A DNA stretch of 12,651 bases from Baffinella frigidus (taxonomy: Eukaryota; Cryptophyceae; Cryptomonadales; Baffinellaceae): contig MU647037.1 in the NCBI GenBank assembly GCA_026770585.1, forward strand, positions 18,104 to 30,754, written 5' to 3'. This document shows, piece by piece, positions 11,896-12,651 of the stretch (position 1 is the stretch's first letter; the number at the start of each line of letters is the position of its first letter). The position numbers and the translations under genes are program-made. A model generated the notes under the pieces. It was not told where the DNA came from and searched no databases. It saw nothing but the letters and a program-made list of their open reading frames with translations.

Positions 11896-11966
11896 CTCGC
11901 GCACCACCCCTCCCGCTCCGCCGCAGCCACCCTCTCCTACCCCCATCCAGACCAGCCCACGGCAGC
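11896..11966 (-). pseudogene. Coiled-coil exon A, partial duplicate
   Basis: The minus strand has GATGGGGGTAG then GAGAGGGTGGCTGCGGCGGA, matching the acceptor and first codons of exon A (ERVAAAE), and continues EREGWCAS to a stop. Upstream intron sequence is also shared (CCCATCCAGA and CAGC strings on the plus strand at 11681 and 11942). A weaker third trace lies near 12060-12130. The acceptor reads TAG, not CAG. This is a tandem duplication of the intron/exon border. Confidence 0.6.
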
Positions 11967-12183
11967 CCGAGGCGCGTAAAATGCCACATCAGTCCCACCC
12001 TCTCCTCATGCCACCAACCACACTCACATGAGCCCGCGTTTTATCGAATGCCATTGCCCGCGCGCCGACCCTCTTCCGTCAATGCCACCCTCAACCAATC
12101 CCACCACGCCCCCCCCCAGATCAGCCCGAGTCTCGCGCCTAGTTCTGGCTCAGTCTGGCTCACTCGGGTTGGCCGACTATTGT

Positions 12184-12225
12184 TAAGTTGACATGCTGGG
12201 TGTGCGGTACAAATCTGTCAACTTA
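12184..12225. repeat. 42-bp mini inverted-repeat element
   Basis: TAAGTTGACA at 12184-12193 and TGTCAACTTA at 12216-12225, perfect 10-bp ends around 22 bases. The same end motif occurs in the centre of family D and at 10189-10249. Confidence 0.7.
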
Positions 12226-12363
12226 GGAGCAGACACGAGGCCGGGCTCACCAGATTGGTGAGTCCAAATAGACCGAGGCGGAGCTAGAAAATCGAAATTG
12301 GGGTCAACCGAATCAACAACAAACCCACGCGAGCCACGGGGAGGTGGGTGGCTTGCTACCTCC

Positions 12364-12485
12364 TACAGGGGCACCTCGCTCATAAGAAACGCCCCCCCCC
12401 CATAGGACTACCATAGGGCCCTACGCATAGCCCTACTGTAGGGTCCTAGGGAGGGGCGTTTTCTTAAGAGCGAGGCACCCCTGTA
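12364..12485. mobile_element. Family B MITE, copy 7
   Basis: A 122-bp element from TACAGGGGCACCTCGCTCAT to AGAGCGAGGCACCCCTGTA. The interior is CATAGGACTACCATAGGGCC then CTACTGTAGGGTCCTAGGG. The sequence to the window end (12486-12651) holds a consensus splice donor AAG|GTGAGT on the plus strand at 12528 but no recognised exon. Confidence 0.9.
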
Positions 12486-12651
12486 GCTCTACCTGAGTAG
12501 ACCTGACCTCCTTATTTTGAGGAGAAGGTGAGTTGATGTCTCCATGGTGAGGAACACACCCGACAATGTTTTTTGGCGGGAAAACGATCGGTCAACTCGA
12601 CGTGGGCAGCGCTAGACCTCTGCGCGCGCTTGGACCCCCGCCATCTCTCGA

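Noticed and set aside
599-12485. Autonomous transposon
   Set aside because: None of the palindromic elements has room for a transposase, and no transposase-like reading was found elsewhere in the window.

Overview
This window reads as nuclear DNA of a GC-rich protist or alga, not a prokaryote. The evidence is GT-AG introns whose phases match, exons of CCCH zinc-finger and coiled-coil type, low-complexity Gly, Asn and Arg-Asp-Tyr tracts, degenerate plant/algal-type telomere repeats (TTTAGGG and TTTGGGG), and at least seven families of short palindromic, non-coding mobile elements (MITEs). I cannot name the species. Most long open frames are shadows of exons or run through palindromes. No transposase, RNA gene, CRISPR array or operon was seen.

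Layout. 1-600: a 22-bp tandem repeat and a telomere-like array. 599-762: family A MITE. 767-1343: decayed repeats with fragments of a zinc-finger exon. 1343-3998, minus strand: a reconstructable CCCH zinc-finger gene of four exons (3998-3436, 3191-2978, 2315-2168, 1450-1343). Its splice phases agree at every junction, and it encodes three C-x8-C-x5-C-x3-H fingers. Its last recognised exon exists in several decayed tandem copies, and its introns hold MITEs of families A, D and E. 4110-4300: a segment repeated in inverted orientation at about 6080-6337. 4738-5361: an unassigned minus-strand open region with frame changes. 5534-9555: a MITE belt (families B, C, D, E, F, G) with one B element apparently split by nested insertions at 7743-8070, a second telomere-like array at 8413-8640, and a few small candidate minus-strand exons. 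9567-9880: direct repeats. 9960-11960: pieces of a minus-strand coiled-coil gene (exons 11675-11580 and 10588-10523, both phase 0), with duplicated exons and serially duplicated 3' splice acceptors. 12364-12485: the last B element.

Two themes stand out. First, both genes show tandem duplication of intron/exon junctions, with AG acceptors or GT donors kept in several copies and lost in others. Second, the MITE families can be delimited from the sequence itself. Family A has perfect 4-bp target duplications in all three copies and one paralogous empty site. Family B has a paralogous empty site on one flank that points to a TA target. Families A, B and C share CCTAGG and CTACNGTAG motifs in their cores although their ends differ.

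The zinc-finger product is probably an RNA-binding regulator, by family knowledge. The coiled-coil gene cannot be assigned a function. Nothing links the two genes except orientation and shared repeat content.
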